Below are positions 23,469 through 34,949 of a stretch of DNA of 64,000 nt, in pieces. The notes beneath the pieces are model-generated. The model ran no database searches. It was not told where the DNA came from and was given only the letters and a program-made list of their open reading frames with translations. This DNA comes from Branchipolynoe longqiensis (lineage: Eukaryota; Annelida; Polychaeta; Phyllodocida; Polynoidae): positions 29,670,363 to 29,734,362 of the forward strand of contig CM059194.1 of the NCBI GenBank assembly GCA_030323885.1, written 5' to 3'. Position numbers and translations under genes: made by a program. The stretch's first letter is position 1, and the number at the start of each line of letters is the position of its first letter.

Positions 23469-23669
23469 ATACACAGACAGGCTCCTAGGTGCGCGCGCAG
23501 CCAGCGTTTGACACGCAACTCACCTGGCGGCCCACCTGACAGTGACACTGAGGCATTAGAGTGTAGACAGTCAGTGACACCCCTTAATCACCACACGCGC
23601 CTCTGGGAATTCCCTATTCAGCCATTGATATTACGTGAGGTGACGTCAAAATTGGTCCCACGTAGTGTT

Positions 23670-24160
23670 GATATCACTCACACACGCACACGTGCGTGCA
23701 TGTACACACATGCACACATACACACATACACACATGCACACATACACATAGACACACATACACACATACACACATACACACATTTAATTTATTTTATTTA
23801 TTAAGGCTGTATTTATACTGTCCATAGAAGGCCAGTTGTAGTGTTGGTGTTATCTTACCACACAGTAGCTGCTGATAAATTATTTGATTGCCTGCATTTC
23901 AGTAGCAGATAGATAATTGGTTGGCATGGTTAGTAGCCTATGTTAGTTTTTAAAATATTTTCTTGGCATATATGTATTTTATTTTTTTCTACTCTTATTA
24001 CTAGACTAGCCTACTCCTATTTACATATCATAGGCTTGTACGTAGCACATACACACATACACACACACACATACGCACATACGCACATACACACATACAC
24101 ACATACACACATACACTCATACACACATACACACATATATATCTACACATGCACACATAC
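23670..24160. repeat. (ACACAT)n arrays, duplicated
   Basis: ACACATACACACATACAC runs at 23677-23782 and 24045-24160. A similar linker phrase (CTACTCTTATTACTAGACTA at 23987) recurs at 26608 (CTACTCTTAATTCTAGACTA), so 23890-24040 and 26560-26680 are copies of one unnamed repeat. Confidence 0.8.
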
Positions 24161-24607
24161 AGTGTGTGTTAGTGATGCGATGTCACAACACAAGTCCCCC
24201 ACAATATTATATCACGCTTTAAAGTAAATTTCTGAAAATTATGTATCTCAGGTCGGTCATTAGTAGGGCCGTAGCTAGGAATTTGTGTTGTTGACTTCGG
24301 ATAGATTCTTTGAACAGACAAGTGCCGAAGGTGTCATCAGGTACTAGCGGAGTCTGGGTGTAGACTCTATTCCCCCATGAATTTTGAAATTTACGGTCTC
24401 TGAAATGCCATTCCCAGCCTCTTCAGCAGGGGAGCGGGGGTGAGGGGTGGGGGAAACTTGGTTTAATTCTGTGACGTTGGGTGTGAGGAGGTGTGTGGCC
24501 GTTCATGGCTGTGTGGCCGCTCCCTGCTAGCTATACGACTCTGATTAGTATTAATAATTTACTATGCATATAAAAACAACTTTATTCAGATATAATGCAA
24601 CTACGGT

Positions 24608-24608
24608 A

Positions 24609-24698
<90 letters not shown>

Positions 24699-24712
24699 AC
24701 TATATATCTATC

Positions 24713-24757
<45 letters not shown>

Positions 24758-24833
24758 GTCTGTCTGTCTGTCTGTCTGTCTGTCGGTCGGTCTGTCTATC
24801 TATCTATCTGTCTCTCTGTCTGTCTGTCTGTCC

Positions 24834-24872
<39 letters not shown>

Positions 24873-24990
24873 GGTCGGTCGGTCGGTCGGTCAGTCTGTC
24901 TATCTATCTCTCTGTCTCTCTGTCTGTCTGTCTGTCCGGCCGTCCGTCCGTCCCTGCCCCCTTCCCTCCCTGCCCCCCTTCCTCTCCCCC
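24608..24990. repeat. (TATC)n to (TGTC)n to (GGTC)n microsatellite
   Basis: About 38 TATC units, then TGTC, CGGT and CCGT variants in successive blocks, ending in pyrimidine-rich DNA at 24955-25000. The 158-codon frame over it is an artefact. Confidence 0.96.
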
Positions 24991-25489
24991 CCCCCCCCCT
25001 TCCTCCGTCAATATGTCTATCATGTGCTTTTGCTCACTGACATTTATTCACCTAAATAACATCTTACCAGTGTCTATACGTGCTGGTCGCCCAACATCAA
25101 ACAAAGTGGCCAGCTTTTGGTAATTGCTAAGAGGGCGTGTTAGTAATGTTGCTGATGCTGATTGTGGTTGTGGTTGTGGTTGTGATAGCACATCCTTTAC
25201 TGTAGACCTTTAACGAAGTGTGCTCCTAATTTCGGCAGGGGGTTTAGGGGACCGCTTAAGCTTAAGCTGGCAGATTTTACAGATTTTAGACTTGAGTTTT
25301 CGACACTCCGGACTACTACATGCCTCCTCTCTCTCTCTCTCTCTTTATTATTTTTTAATTAAATTTTGTTGTTGACAAAGCGATGTGGACGTTTTGGTGT
25401 ACGCGCATACACCTAGCTACGCCCCTGGTATTAGTATTACACAATCACATGACATTCAGTCTGGCATTCATTCATACATGCATGCCTTT

Positions 25490-25848
25490 TTAAAGTTGCA
25501 TAGTCCGATTGTTTTGAGTTTCTCTCATTTTCTGAGTTAAATATATTAGGTTGATCATTATAATCTACTTTACTTTAGTCTAAAATAACTTATTTTAAAT
25601 GGCTAACTTTGGAGATATTTGAAGTGCAACCATGCATAATTAATTTTGGCAAGCACGCCCAAACTCTGACACCATAGACTTCTCCAGCAACATGTTCTAG
25701 TCGATTGCTTTGGCATTCCCTTCTGTGTGGCGACACATGTTTAATAAGTGCACTAGTATCTAAGTTTGATATGTAGAATCAAATCTAGATAATTGTTTCA
25801 GTTTTGAAAAGTTGATGTCTTCATCAGGCTATACAGCTCTAAATTAAC
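25490..25848 (+). mobile_element. MITE-M, short form, complete
   Basis: Ends TTAAAGTTGCATAGTCCGAT and ATCAGGCTATACAGCTCTAA. Core words as in 13205-13568. Confidence 0.85.
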
Positions 25849-25967
25849 CGTCCAATCCTCCACGTGTATTGACCTGAGACAGTGAGATTGTTTCTTTGCT
25901 GTAAATCACTGCACTCTCTCAATGTACCCCTTCTCAAAGATGTCCTCCGCCCCTCACTGTCCATTCA

Positions 25968-26036
25968 GCCCCCCCCCCCCCCCCTCCACCACAGCCCCCC
26001 CCCCCCCCCCCCCCCCACCCCCCCCCCCCCCCCGCC
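25968..26036. repeat. Poly-C tract
   Basis: C runs of 14, 20 and 19 separated by single A or TCCACCACAG. Confidence 0.95.
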
Positions 26037-26112
26037 CACACCCTTTGATCCTCCATTAGTTCCATCTGCTGTCAAAAACACAAAAACAAACAACCGACTC
26101 GCGACCATTTCG

Positions 26113-26126
26113 CCCTCTGGTGGCGA
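26113..26126 (-). promoter_or_regulatory. CTCF-like core in a GC-rich patch
   Basis: The + strand reads CGCCCTCTGGTGGCG. Its complement matches the CCASYAGRKGGC core but not the flank. The surrounding 26050-26300 is GC- and CpG-rich and unlike the repeats on either side. Chance occurrence is possible. Confidence 0.25.
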
Positions 26127-26325
26127 CAAAAGGAAGCCGCGCCTCAGTTACATCTCGCTGGCGCCACCTGCCGGAACGGGTGCACACCTCAGTAACTCAA
26201 CAAACCCAGACGGGCCGGACTCAGTTGTTTGTGAAGCGTGTGAGACAGTTTGCAGTCTGCCCATAACCAAACAGTGGGGACAGGCGCTCGGCACCTGACC
26301 CGCCGGGCCCAGCGCTACAAAGGCC

Positions 26326-26414
26326 TAGTTAGTTGTTGTTGTTTGTTGGGATTTAAGATCTTGGCGACATCTAAGGTCATATCAGGACGGGTACCGACTT
26401 GTGACAGTGCGTAG
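26326..26414 (-). mobile_element. SINE-A 3' fragment
   Basis: Complementary 3' end and tail: TTGTTGTTGTTTGTTGGGAT, GACATCTAAGGTCATATCAG, GGGTACCGACTTGTGACAG. Confidence 0.8.
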
Positions 26415-26539
26415 ACCATCTATGCCTCGGCCTTGTGTATGTATGTGTGTGTGTGTGATGTGAGTTTATGCTGTCCATAGCATATAAGCTCGAGTGTTCC
26501 GGCTGGTTTTCAATGCTGGGCAGTTATTGTTTTGTGATT

Positions 26540-26680
26540 CTTATTGCTATATTTTGTGGTTAGTAATCTATGTTAGTTTTTTGTGGTTTTCTTGATAATA
26601 TTCTTTGTTCTACTCTTAATTCTAGACTAGCCTATTCTATTTACATGTGATATGCCTGTACGTAATTGGGAAGTGCAGTT
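26540..26680 (+). repeat. Unnamed repeat, second copy
   Basis: GTTAGTAATCTATGTTAGTT, CTAGACTAGCCTATTCTATT and CTGTACGTA match 23930-24045 with moderate divergence. Confidence 0.6.
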
Positions 26681-26807
26681 ATCTGGCTAGTGTGGGCTAA
26701 GTTCCCTCCCATGGGCTGTCCTGCTGGTGGGCCGTGACATATCACATGCCCCTTTGCAGTGTAGCTGAGGGGAGCTTTCCTAGTTTTATTTTGCACAGGC
26801 TAGATAA

Positions 26808-27935
26808 CAGATTCAACCCTAGATAAAGGATTCACCCGTGTACTGCGAGTACCGGGTGAATCCTTTATCTAGGGAAGACCAGCATTATATAAAAACGGTC
26901 GAAAAAGCGGGATAATGAAATGAGTCTTTATGACAGCCTAATTTCACAATCTAAGAAGCAACATTTATTCTTTGTATATGTCTTCATATTTCCCCGCTAC
27001 CTTTGATGTGTCCGTGTGGTGAGGGTGTAGGTGTGTGGTGAGGGTGTAGGTGTGTGGTGAGGGTGTGTTGAAAGGGTGAATGCCAACGTAGTCTAAATAC
27101 TGGCGAAAACTATTTTAGTATGGAACAGGAAGTGGAATCTCTGGTTCTAGTATCAAATGGCTACTTATATCGGCATAGAGTTGGTGAAATGAGAGAGAAT
27201 GCAAAAAGACAAGATGGCGGCGATAGAACGGCGTCGATTTCACTTTTAAAGTGCATTAAAGTGTATGTTTTATTATATTTTTCATATTAGAAGTATCAGG
27301 TAAATATGAATATCTATGTGGAGAATATATTTTGCTTCTTAAATTAAGAATTTATCAACTCAGTTCATTTGCCCAGCATATCAAAATTCTTTGCCGGCTT
27401 TTATATAAGGTTGTTTTTCACCCCTACTACATGTACGGGGTGATCTTTTATCTAGGCCAAGGCTTACTGGTCGTACTTTTTTTACATAGGTAAAATATTC
27501 ACCTCACCAGATTAGGGTTGAATGAATGTATGCCAACAAAATATTCACCCATACTTGCAGTAGTACGCAAGAAAATTGCTTTGGTATGGAACAGGAAGTG
27601 GAATTCCTGGTTCCAGTATCCAATGGCTACTTATATCAGCACATAGTTGGTGAAATGGGAGGGAATGCAAGAAGACAAGATGGCAACCACATAATGCAGT
27701 CGATTTGACTTTTAACGTCTATTAAACTAGATGTTTTATTATACTTTTCAAATCAAAAGTATCGGGTAAATATTAAGATATATGTGAAGAATATATTTTG
27801 CTTCTTAAATTAAGAATTTATGTGTTCATTTCATTTACCCAGCATGTAGACAATTTTCACCAGCTTTTATATAGGGTTGTACTTCACCTCTACTCAGGCT
27901 CCTGCAGTACGGGGTGAATCTTTTATCTAGGTTTA
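26808..27935. mobile_element. MITE-V cluster: inverted part, hairpin end, two + copies
   Basis: 26808-26875 is a palindrome of terminal repeats (AGATAAAGGATTCACCCGTG ... GGTGAATCCTTTATCTAGG). An inverted partial core (26876-26998) follows, then a GTGTGGTGAGGGTGTAG minisatellite (27008-27068). Two + cores come next (27075-27460 and about 27490-27931), each with GTATGGAACAGGAAGTGGAA and an ACGGGGTGATC or ACGGGGTGAATC end. Confidence 0.8.
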
Positions 27936-28010
27936 ATGACAATCGTGTCTAAACTTAAGCAAAAACTGCTGTAATAGGAAATAAGCTATACACAAGTTGT
28001 GGGGGGCCGG
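27936..28010 (+). mobile_element. MITE-V left-core fragment
   Basis: GACAATCGTGTCTAAACTTA and GCAAAAACTGCTGTAATAGG match the core start of MITE-V. It is cut off by the fold-back minisatellite. Confidence 0.6.
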
Positions 28011-28012
28011 GT

Positions 28013-28880
28013 TCCAGCATGTAGGGGGTGTAGGTGTGTGGTGTGTGGTGGGGGTGTAGGTGTGTGGTGGTGTGTGCTGGGGGTGTAGGTGTGTGTGATT
28101 GAGGTCTAGGTGTGTGTGGTGAGGGTTTATGTGTCCGTGTGGTGAGGGTGTAGGCGTGTGGTGAGGGTGTAGGTGTGTGGTGAGGGTGTAGGTGTGTGGT
28201 GGGGTGTAAGTGTGTGGTGTGGGGTTTATGTGTGGGGTTGGCATGTAAGGGGTACTGGGGGTATAGGTGTGGTGTCGTGGGGTATGGGGGCCATATATGT
28301 GTGTGGTGGGGTGTGTGGTTGGGGTTTAGGGCTGTGGTGGGGGTGTAGGTGTGTGGTGGGGGTTTAGGGATGCTAAAGATTGTGAGGTGCAGCTCTGCAA
28401 GACACCCCTACACCTCCACCACAAACCACCTACACCCCCACCATACACACCGTCAACACACACACACATACACCCCCACCACATCCCTACACCCCACACA
28501 TCCCTAAGCCCCCAACATACCCACTCACCACACACCCCTACACCCCCACCACACACCCATAAATCCCCATACACCCCCACCATACACACCAAAATCCTCA
28601 CCACACCCCTACACCACCATCACACAAACATACACCCCCACCACACACCCACCATACACACCTACACCCCAACCACACCCACCCCACCATACACACCCCT
28701 ACACCACCACAAACACCCCTAAATCCCCCCACCACACACACCACAATCCTCACCGCACCCCTAAACCTCCACCCACACCCCTACACACCCACCACACAAA
28801 CAAACACCCCCACCATACACCCACCATGCACACCTCAACCCAACTACACCCCATCAATCAACACTACACCCTCCTCTTAT
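28013..28880. repeat. Fold-back minisatellite (G-rich arm, linker, C-rich arm)
   Basis: The left arm (28022-28367) repeats GGGTGTAGGTGTGTGGTG. The linker 28368-28404 contains ATGCTAAAGATTGTGAGGTG and GCTCTGCAAG. The right arm (28405-28880) repeats the complement, CACCACACACCCCTACACCC. The two arms can pair over several hundred bases. The structure recalls FB-type fold-back elements, whose long inverted ends are built of short tandem repeats. Confidence 0.8.
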
Positions 28881-29137
28881 TTACAGACACTTGATAGTAG
28901 AAGGAACTGCTTCCAATAGTCTATCCAACCAAAGCATTACAGAGACCGGCAAGGTGCACCATCTGACGAGAGACTCATGCAAACTGAAAGGTCCCCATTT
29001 TATGTGGTTGTATCCAAAGCCCAGCCTTCTGATATTTTGCCTAGATTGAGTCCATTTTTACTAAGGGCATGAGTGATGTACATATTTGCTGAACTACATT
29101 TCAATGAAACAAAACATCTGTTTTGCTCTGTTCATTG

Positions 29138-29187
29138 GGCTTCTACATCCTAACAACATCCAAGGTAATAATATCAGGACGAATCCT
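29138..29187 (-). mobile_element. SINE-A 3' fragment
   Basis: CTACATCCTAACAACATCCA, AGGTAATAATATCAGGACG: a short old remnant. Confidence 0.5.
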
Positions 29188-29589
29188 TCTTTTACATCCA
29201 TATTCCCGAGTGGTGTCCTAATTGATTGCCTTCCATAATATTAATTAATAATGGAACTCTCTCCCTACATGCATAGAAATAATTCCTCCTGCCCAATAGC
29301 CAGTTAAGCGAGTAGCATCTATTGGCAGAATCTGGAACCACTCTATTCGGGTACATTGACCGCGTGCAGCATCACAGCACGCAAACAGCCAATATAAAGC
29401 ATTATTTTTCTTATATTTCTTGCAAGCATAGCACAAATCTTGAAGGGAAATTCAAATGTTTGAAATACCAACATTTGAGAAAGTCTTTTCACAGGAAGAA
29501 ATATGTGCCAGTTGAGCTGAGAAAAGAACTCAAAAGTCACCCAACTGTCGGTGCTCGGACGCACTAATCGGTAAATCGCCCCATATAAA

Positions 29590-29692
29590 TTTATCTGTTT
29601 GTGTGCCAAGCAGTTTGTTTCTATGTGGTGCGATTTTAGATATATGTTATATTTTCTGTATGAAGATTTTAGGTTATTTTAGTTTGTCATAT
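29590..29692 (-). mobile_element. MITE-S core fragment
   Basis: GTGTGCCAAGCAGTTTGTTT, TGTGGTGCGATTTTAGATAT and TTCTGTATGAAGATTTTAGG match the inverted core. Confidence 0.65.
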
Positions 29693-29723
29693 TAGTATGT
29701 GGCTTTCAAAACAAATGTATTCT

Positions 29724-30353
29724 GATCAATCAATCAATAGTTCCGTCCTCTAGTCGAGGGTTGGATGCAATGTTTCTCCACTTGTCCCGATGGTGCGCTG
29801 TTCTGATAGACTGTGAATAATTCAAGCCTGTCCACTGTGAAATATTTGTAAACCATGATGTTCTTGGTCTCCCTCTCCCTCTGCTGCCATTCACCTTCCC
29901 TTCCAACAATGTACGGTATATTGAACTCTGACGAATGATGTGGCCAAAATAAATAAGTTTCTTTGTCTGTATAGTGGCAAACAAGCTTTTCTTATTTTTA
30001 ATTTTTCTGAGAACTTCTTTGTTGGTGATCTTCTTTGTCCATGATATTTTCATCATCCTTCGATAAGTCCACATCTCAAATGCTGCTAAACGTTTGTACA
30101 TTTTCTTAGAGATTGTCCATGTCTCAGCCCCATACATTAGAGTAGACCACACATAACACTGAAGAATACGTTTACTTGTTAGTATTAATATCTTACTTGA
30201 TGTTAACACTCTATGCATTTTGGAGAATGTTGTTCGGGCTATTGTTATCCTTCTTTTAATTTCTTCCTCACATCTCCCAGCATTTGTAATCTTTTGTCCG
30301 AGATATATGATATATGAATTCGGATACTTATGAGAATACTTTTTTATACCCAA
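29724..30353 (-). mobile_element. RTE-like non-LTR retrotransposon, 5'-truncated 3' end (copy 1)
   Basis: A 207-codon open frame encodes the region C-terminal to the reverse transcriptase core: YLGQKIT, an EIKRRI...A segment, STLMYGAETWT, AFEMWTYRRMMKISW, TNKEVL, YFGHIIR and a C-terminal DKWRN. These are hallmarks of RTE/BovB-type ORF2. The stop codon falls in the terminal (TTGA)n tail at 29724-29738. A stop interrupts the frame just upstream at 30357, so the RT and endonuclease parts are missing. The long intact frame and the near-identical second copy imply recent insertion. Confidence 0.88.
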
Positions 30354-30357
30354 AGCC

Positions 30358-31065
30358 TAAAAAAAGTATTCTGATAAAGCACTTTAATCCCTTTAATTTG
30401 ATGTATGGATGGACTTAGTAAATCAAGTAGAAGCAACGTTATGATATGTAAGAAATTCCTCCCTTTATACGCAGCGTCTGGCTCCAGTGCTGCCATCTAC
30501 AGCGGAGTGACCTGACTGTATAAAATGTGGGAAAATTACCTGGCAGGGTCTATATACTACATCGCCATCCCATTGTGGGATGCATGGAAGAAAAGCAAAC
30601 CCACAAGAAACACATGGCACATGCTAATACACTGGGTGCAGCTTGAAATGTGTTAGTTTCAGCTCATCTCAGCTCTTGTTTCGAACATAGAATCTTATGC
30701 CATGTGCATTTGGATTTAGATAAATCTGGGCACTCAGACTAGTGTTAGAGCCATAGCCAGTTAGTTTTACTTATTTTATTCATGTTTAAAAAAAATATCC
30801 TATGGTTAATGACATATATGTAGAACTAGAAAATGAGTAGGGTTAATCAAATATTGGTTATATATTTCTTTGAAACCAGTTTTTGTTGACACATTTGACA
30901 TTTTAATATTTCCAACAAGAATTACTTATGTCTAGTCAATGGTGATGTAAACATCATCCTGTAAAGTGACTGAATTTGTATGTTTCTTAGCTCAAAATGC
31001 TTAATTATGGAAAGTTGTGTCTTAAACATATTCATTATATTATTATATTGCATCCATCCATCCAT
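30358..31065. other. No feature seen
   Basis: AT-rich sequence upstream of the truncated RTE copy. It has no recognisable continuation of the element. Confidence 0.5.
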
Positions 31066-31418
31066 GGGGGTATAGGTGTGTGTGGTGGGGGTTTAGGGAT
31101 GCTAAAAATTGTGAGGTGCCGCTCTGCAAGACACCCCTACACCTCCACCACAAACCACCTACACCCCCCACCACACACACCATCAACACCCACCACACAC
31201 ACATACACCCCCACCACATCCCAACACCCCCAACACTTCCCTAAGCCCCCACCATACCCACTCAACACACACCCCTACACCCCCACCACACACCCATAAA
31301 TCCCCATACACCCCACCACACACTCACCACAATCCTCACCACACCCCTACACCGCCATCACACACCCACCATACACACCTACACCCAAACCACCTACACC
31401 CCAACCACACCCACCTCG
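31066..31418. repeat. Second copy of the fold-back minisatellite, short left arm
   Basis: The same linker (GGGATGCTAAAAATTGTGAG, GCTCTGCAAGACACCCCTAC) and C-rich arm occur as at 28.4 kb, in the same order of variants. The left arm is only about 30 bp. Confidence 0.8.
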
Positions 31419-31424
31419 CATTTT

Positions 31425-31548
31425 ATTATGCATTTTGATTAATTTTGAATAAATCGAAGTTTTGCCCTACGTGTATCGGCAAACTCAATGGCCGTATCCC
31501 TTTGCTTTGCCGCCAATGCCGTTTTCAGCGCATGCGCAGTCGGAACGG
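31425..31548 (+). mobile_element. MITE-S right-end relative
   Basis: ATTTTGAATAAATCGAAGTT, GTGTATCGGCAAACTCAATG and CAGCGCATGCGCAGTCGG resemble the MITE-S internal and right-end segments. A similar stretch is at 40665-40745. Confidence 0.5.
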
Positions 31549-32051
31549 TGATCTCGTCTATTAACACAGTTCAGAAAGCTTAACATCATTGTGAATGGGG
31601 GGGGGGGGGTTATTAACTTGAAGCATGGATCATGGTTCATGATCACACTTAGTGGATTCTCTCACCTCTCCCACTCCTAGTCTCATTCCTTTCGGCTTCC
31701 ATTCCAGATGCCCGTCCTTCTCTGTATCCTGGTGCCATGTCGTCCCCCTGTCCTGGTGCCCTGCCATCCTCTTGTCCTGCCGCCCTCCTCTCCTGGGTCC
31801 CTGTTCCTCTGGTGATCATCCGCTGTCTGTCACAATCTGCTCCGACCATATGCAACCTTGTGTCCCCACTCAGGCCACATTTGAAGTTTTCCCGCGCTTT
31901 TTCCAGTCCTTGACTAAATCAACAAGTGGTCCTCTGGTGTGCAAATAAATCGCCACCCAGAAATTCCAACTTGCCAAAATAAATTAGAAAATGACTTATG
32001 TTCTAAACAGAGCTCACATATATAACTGAAAACATTATAGATATATATATA

Positions 32052-32228
32052 TATCTTCGAACCCTGGTCGAGTCAAACCAATCACTTAAAAATTGATACT
32101 TGTCGCTTCCTAGCCAGGCGCTTGGCATTATTAACATTAGGATAGGGCAAGGAGCAGTGGAATGAGTAAGACCAATCGTCCACGATTGAAATTTCCTATG
32201 CTTAAACAACTAATGTACCAACAACAAC
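32052..32228 (+). mobile_element. SINE-A variant with alternative 3' tail
   Basis: The front (TTCGAACCCTGGTCGAGTCA, TTGATACTTGTCGCTTCC, TAGGATAGGGCAAGGAG) is SINE-A. At 32155 it switches to CAGTGGAATGAGTAAGACCA and ATTTCCTATGCTTAAACAAC with a CAACAACAACAAC end. The switch matches the copy at 17610-17756. Confidence 0.78.
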
Positions 32229-32301
32229 AACATCTACGTGAGCATCATTGCTGATGCTGACACAGCGCATTCACATCCTAGTTTAAAAAAAAAAATTAAA
32301 G

Positions 32302-32500
32302 TAAAACCTCTCTAACTAACTACCTCCACAGATCAACCACTCACCTATATCTATCACTTTACTTGAGTCCCAAATGATTGCCCATACAATAATAATACCA
32401 TTGTAACAATGAAAGAAACTCCCCAAACCGGCCACTTCCATAAATGGACCATTTAAAGTCGGTCCCATGGTCGGTCGATTTAGATAGGTTTTTAATGTAT
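32302..32500 (-). mobile_element. MITE-P copy, inverted
   Basis: AGTAAAACCTCTCTAACTAA at the left, AACCGGCCACTTCCATAAAT, and GGTCGGTCGATTTAGATAGG at the right. Confidence 0.82.
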
Positions 32501-32719
32501 TCACCAAAAAAAATGGATAAAGAGTTTGTAAGATCCCCCCCCCCCCCATTGTCTGATCCTCTGCAAGTTGTTGGAAACATGATGTGAATGGGCTCACCAA
32601 ATTCGCCAAAATTAAAATCAAACGCCTTTCAGATTCACTACATTTCCGCCAATTAAATGGACATTGCGCCAGAGCTGTCATAATATCTCCCAATTACAAT
32701 TACTTTTATGTGTGATGGG

Positions 32720-32827
32720 AGTGAGTTCCACGATCCTGTAAAAGCGATGGTTGAATAAAAAACAAACAATTCTCGCCGTGAATATGGCCTATGCTGCCAA
32801 CACGGCAATAAATCAATCAATCAAACC
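32720..32827 (+). mobile_element. Repeat E fragment, 3' end
   Basis: TGTAAAAGCGATGGTTGAAT, TCTCGCCGTGAATATGGCCT and an (AATC)n tail at 32808-32824. Confidence 0.7.
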
Positions 32828-32951
32828 ATGATCATGAAAGGCAATCAATTCAGATGCGACTCGGGAACATGGATGTGAAAGAAGGATTCAGTTCAGAAAT
32901 AAAGCCAGTCAAATTAAATATCTTGCATTTTCTTGTGTCACCCTCGTCTTG

Positions 32952-33006
32952 ATATTATGACCTTAGATGTTGCCAAGAAGTACAACTCCAACAACCAACC
33001 AACTAA
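32952..33006 (+). mobile_element. SINE-A 3' fragment
   Basis: TATTATGACCTTAGATGTTG, AAGTACAACTCC and a CAACAACCAACCAAC tail. Confidence 0.7.
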
Positions 33007-33299
33007 ATAATACTGACACAATGCTGAAGAAATGCTGAAGAGTGTTTGTTGGAGTACAGGAAGCTACCAGTTTTTATTCTACTGTGTTTTATCCTGCTTC
33101 ATTTTCATCATGTGTTTATCCAACTGCATTCATTATCCTGCTGAGCTGTAGCTGGGTCTGAACGTGTCCTGGCCTCTGCTATCAGGATCAGGGACCTGCG
33201 TCACTAACGATCTGCCGATCACGTTGCACCAACAGAGAGGAGATCCAGGTACCCAAGCCGCACAACAAAACCCACCAACAGCGCGTTGTGTGTCCCACA

Positions 33300-33540
33300 C
33301 ACTCCAGGGTCTTGAAAAGTATTGAACTTCACTTGCCCCAAAAAACCTTGAATTTAATCTATTTATGGGATTTGTCTTGAAAAGCCTTGAATTCCGTTAA
33401 ACTGTCCCCACTGATCTAAATTAGTCTGAAATCGCGATTCACCATTTAATTTTTTTTTTCTTGAAATACCCCCAAAAATAGTCTTGAATTCCGATTTAAA
33501 AACAAGAGCCTTGAAATAACATTAAATTCCATATCTTCAC
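33300..33540. repeat. CTTGAA-word repeat element
   Basis: GTCTTGAAAAGTATTGAACT, TTGAAAAGCCTTGAATTCCG, TAGTCTTGAATTCCGATTTA and GAGCCTTGAAATAAC repeat a CTTGAA word in one orientation. It looks like a non-coding repeat with word-repeated ends. Confidence 0.5.
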
Positions 33541-34032
33541 ATGTGTACGGACCCTGACAGTCCAAGTGAAGAACCTACGGTTACAGTGAGTGGACAGTGT
33601 TTGGAAAGGTTCTCTGCTGATGCCTGGTTCTTGGCTACTTCCCTAACTGTCCTTTTCATGATGATTGATGCCAGTGGTGTTTTGTTAGTCACAGGGTCCC
33701 AAGTGTCTCCTCCAGGCTATCAGTATGGCCCCACTCCAGAAAGCCCCCCCTCCCCCCACTAGCTCCAGCCACACACTCCAGCCAAAGCTCACCCAACATG
33801 GGCTGCCACAAGGACAATCATTTAACAAGTGTAGAGTATAATTGTGACACTTACTCAGTGATCGAATTCAAAGAAAGCCCAGCACCGAATCATTAGTTGT
33901 AGGAAGGCACACTTTTGTGTGTGTGTGACTTCATAATGGGAATTTAAAAAACCTTACCGGAGGAAAGTTTGCAGCACACACACGCCACACATATACATAC
34001 AAGTACATATATATATATATATATATATACTG

Positions 34033-34070
<38 letters not shown>

Positions 34071-34087
34071 TATACATATATATATAC

Positions 34088-34242
34088 AGTAAAGCCTCTC
34101 TAAATCGACCGACCTTGGGACCGACTATCAGTTAGGGAGTTAGAATATGGTTACAATGGTATTTTTGGGACCCAAATAAAGCGGTTGATATAGGGGAGTG
34201 GTCGATCTGTGGAGCTGGTCGGTTAGAGAGGGTTTACTGTAT
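34088..34242 (+). mobile_element. MITE-P copy inside (TA)n
   Basis: ACAGTAAAGCCTCTCTAAAT to TTAGAGAGGGTTTACTGTAT, flanked on both sides by long TA runs, consistent with a TA target site. Confidence 0.85.
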
Positions 34243-34376
34243 ATATATATATATGACAGTACTGTTAACTAATTATATAAGCATAACAAACAAAATATAA
34301 TAGTTCTACTCACTTTTCCATGTACTGTAATAACATTACATATATCATATGTAGTTTATATTTTGCACATTTGACA

Positions 34377-34795
34377 TATCAATCAATCAATAGTTCCGTC
34401 CTCTAGTCGAGGGTTGGATGCAATGGTTCTCCACTTGTCCCGATGGTGTGCTGTTCTGATAGACTGTGAATAATTCAAGCCTGTCCACTGTGAAATATTT
34501 GTAAACCATGATGTTCTTGGTCTCCCTCTCCCTCTGCTGCCATTCACCTTCCCTTCCAACAATGTACGGTATATTGAACTCTGACGAATGATGTGGCCAA
34601 AATAAATAAGTTTCTTTGTCTGTATAGTGGCAAACAAGCTTTTCTTATTTTTAATTTTTCTGAGAACTTCTTTGTTGGTGATCTTCTTTGTCCATGATAT
34701 TTTCATCATCCTTCGATAAGTCCACATCTCAAATGCTGCTAAACGTTTGTACATTTTCTTAGAGATTGTCCATGTCTCAGCCCCATACATTAGAG
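34377..34795 (-). mobile_element. RTE-like retrotransposon, shorter 5'-truncated copy (copy 2)
   Basis: This copy matches copy 1 from the (TTGA)n tail up to CATTAGAG at 34795, where homology stops abruptly. I count two differences in about 405 bp, one changing a residue in the C-terminal DKWR(N/T) motif. Different 5' truncation points with the same 3' tail indicate target-primed reverse transcription of the same young lineage. Confidence 0.9.
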
Positions 34796-34949
34796 ATAAA
34801 AGTATTTTTGACATATACTGTTATTATAATTATGCCAATCCCCATAATCATTATTAAAGTTATCATATGATTATGCCTTCATGCTAAATTTCATATTCCA
34901 TTTGTTCTAGTGAGTGTTTCTTTTTTTCAGGATGGGATTTTCCGTGCTG

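Noticed and set aside
24564..25040. 158-codon Leu/Ser-rich, membrane-protein-like frame
   Set aside because: It is a translation of the (TATC)n/(TGTC)n microsatellite.
25882..26298. 138-codon + frame
   Set aside because: The first half is poly-C translated as proline. The GC-rich second half is noted only as a possible regulatory patch.
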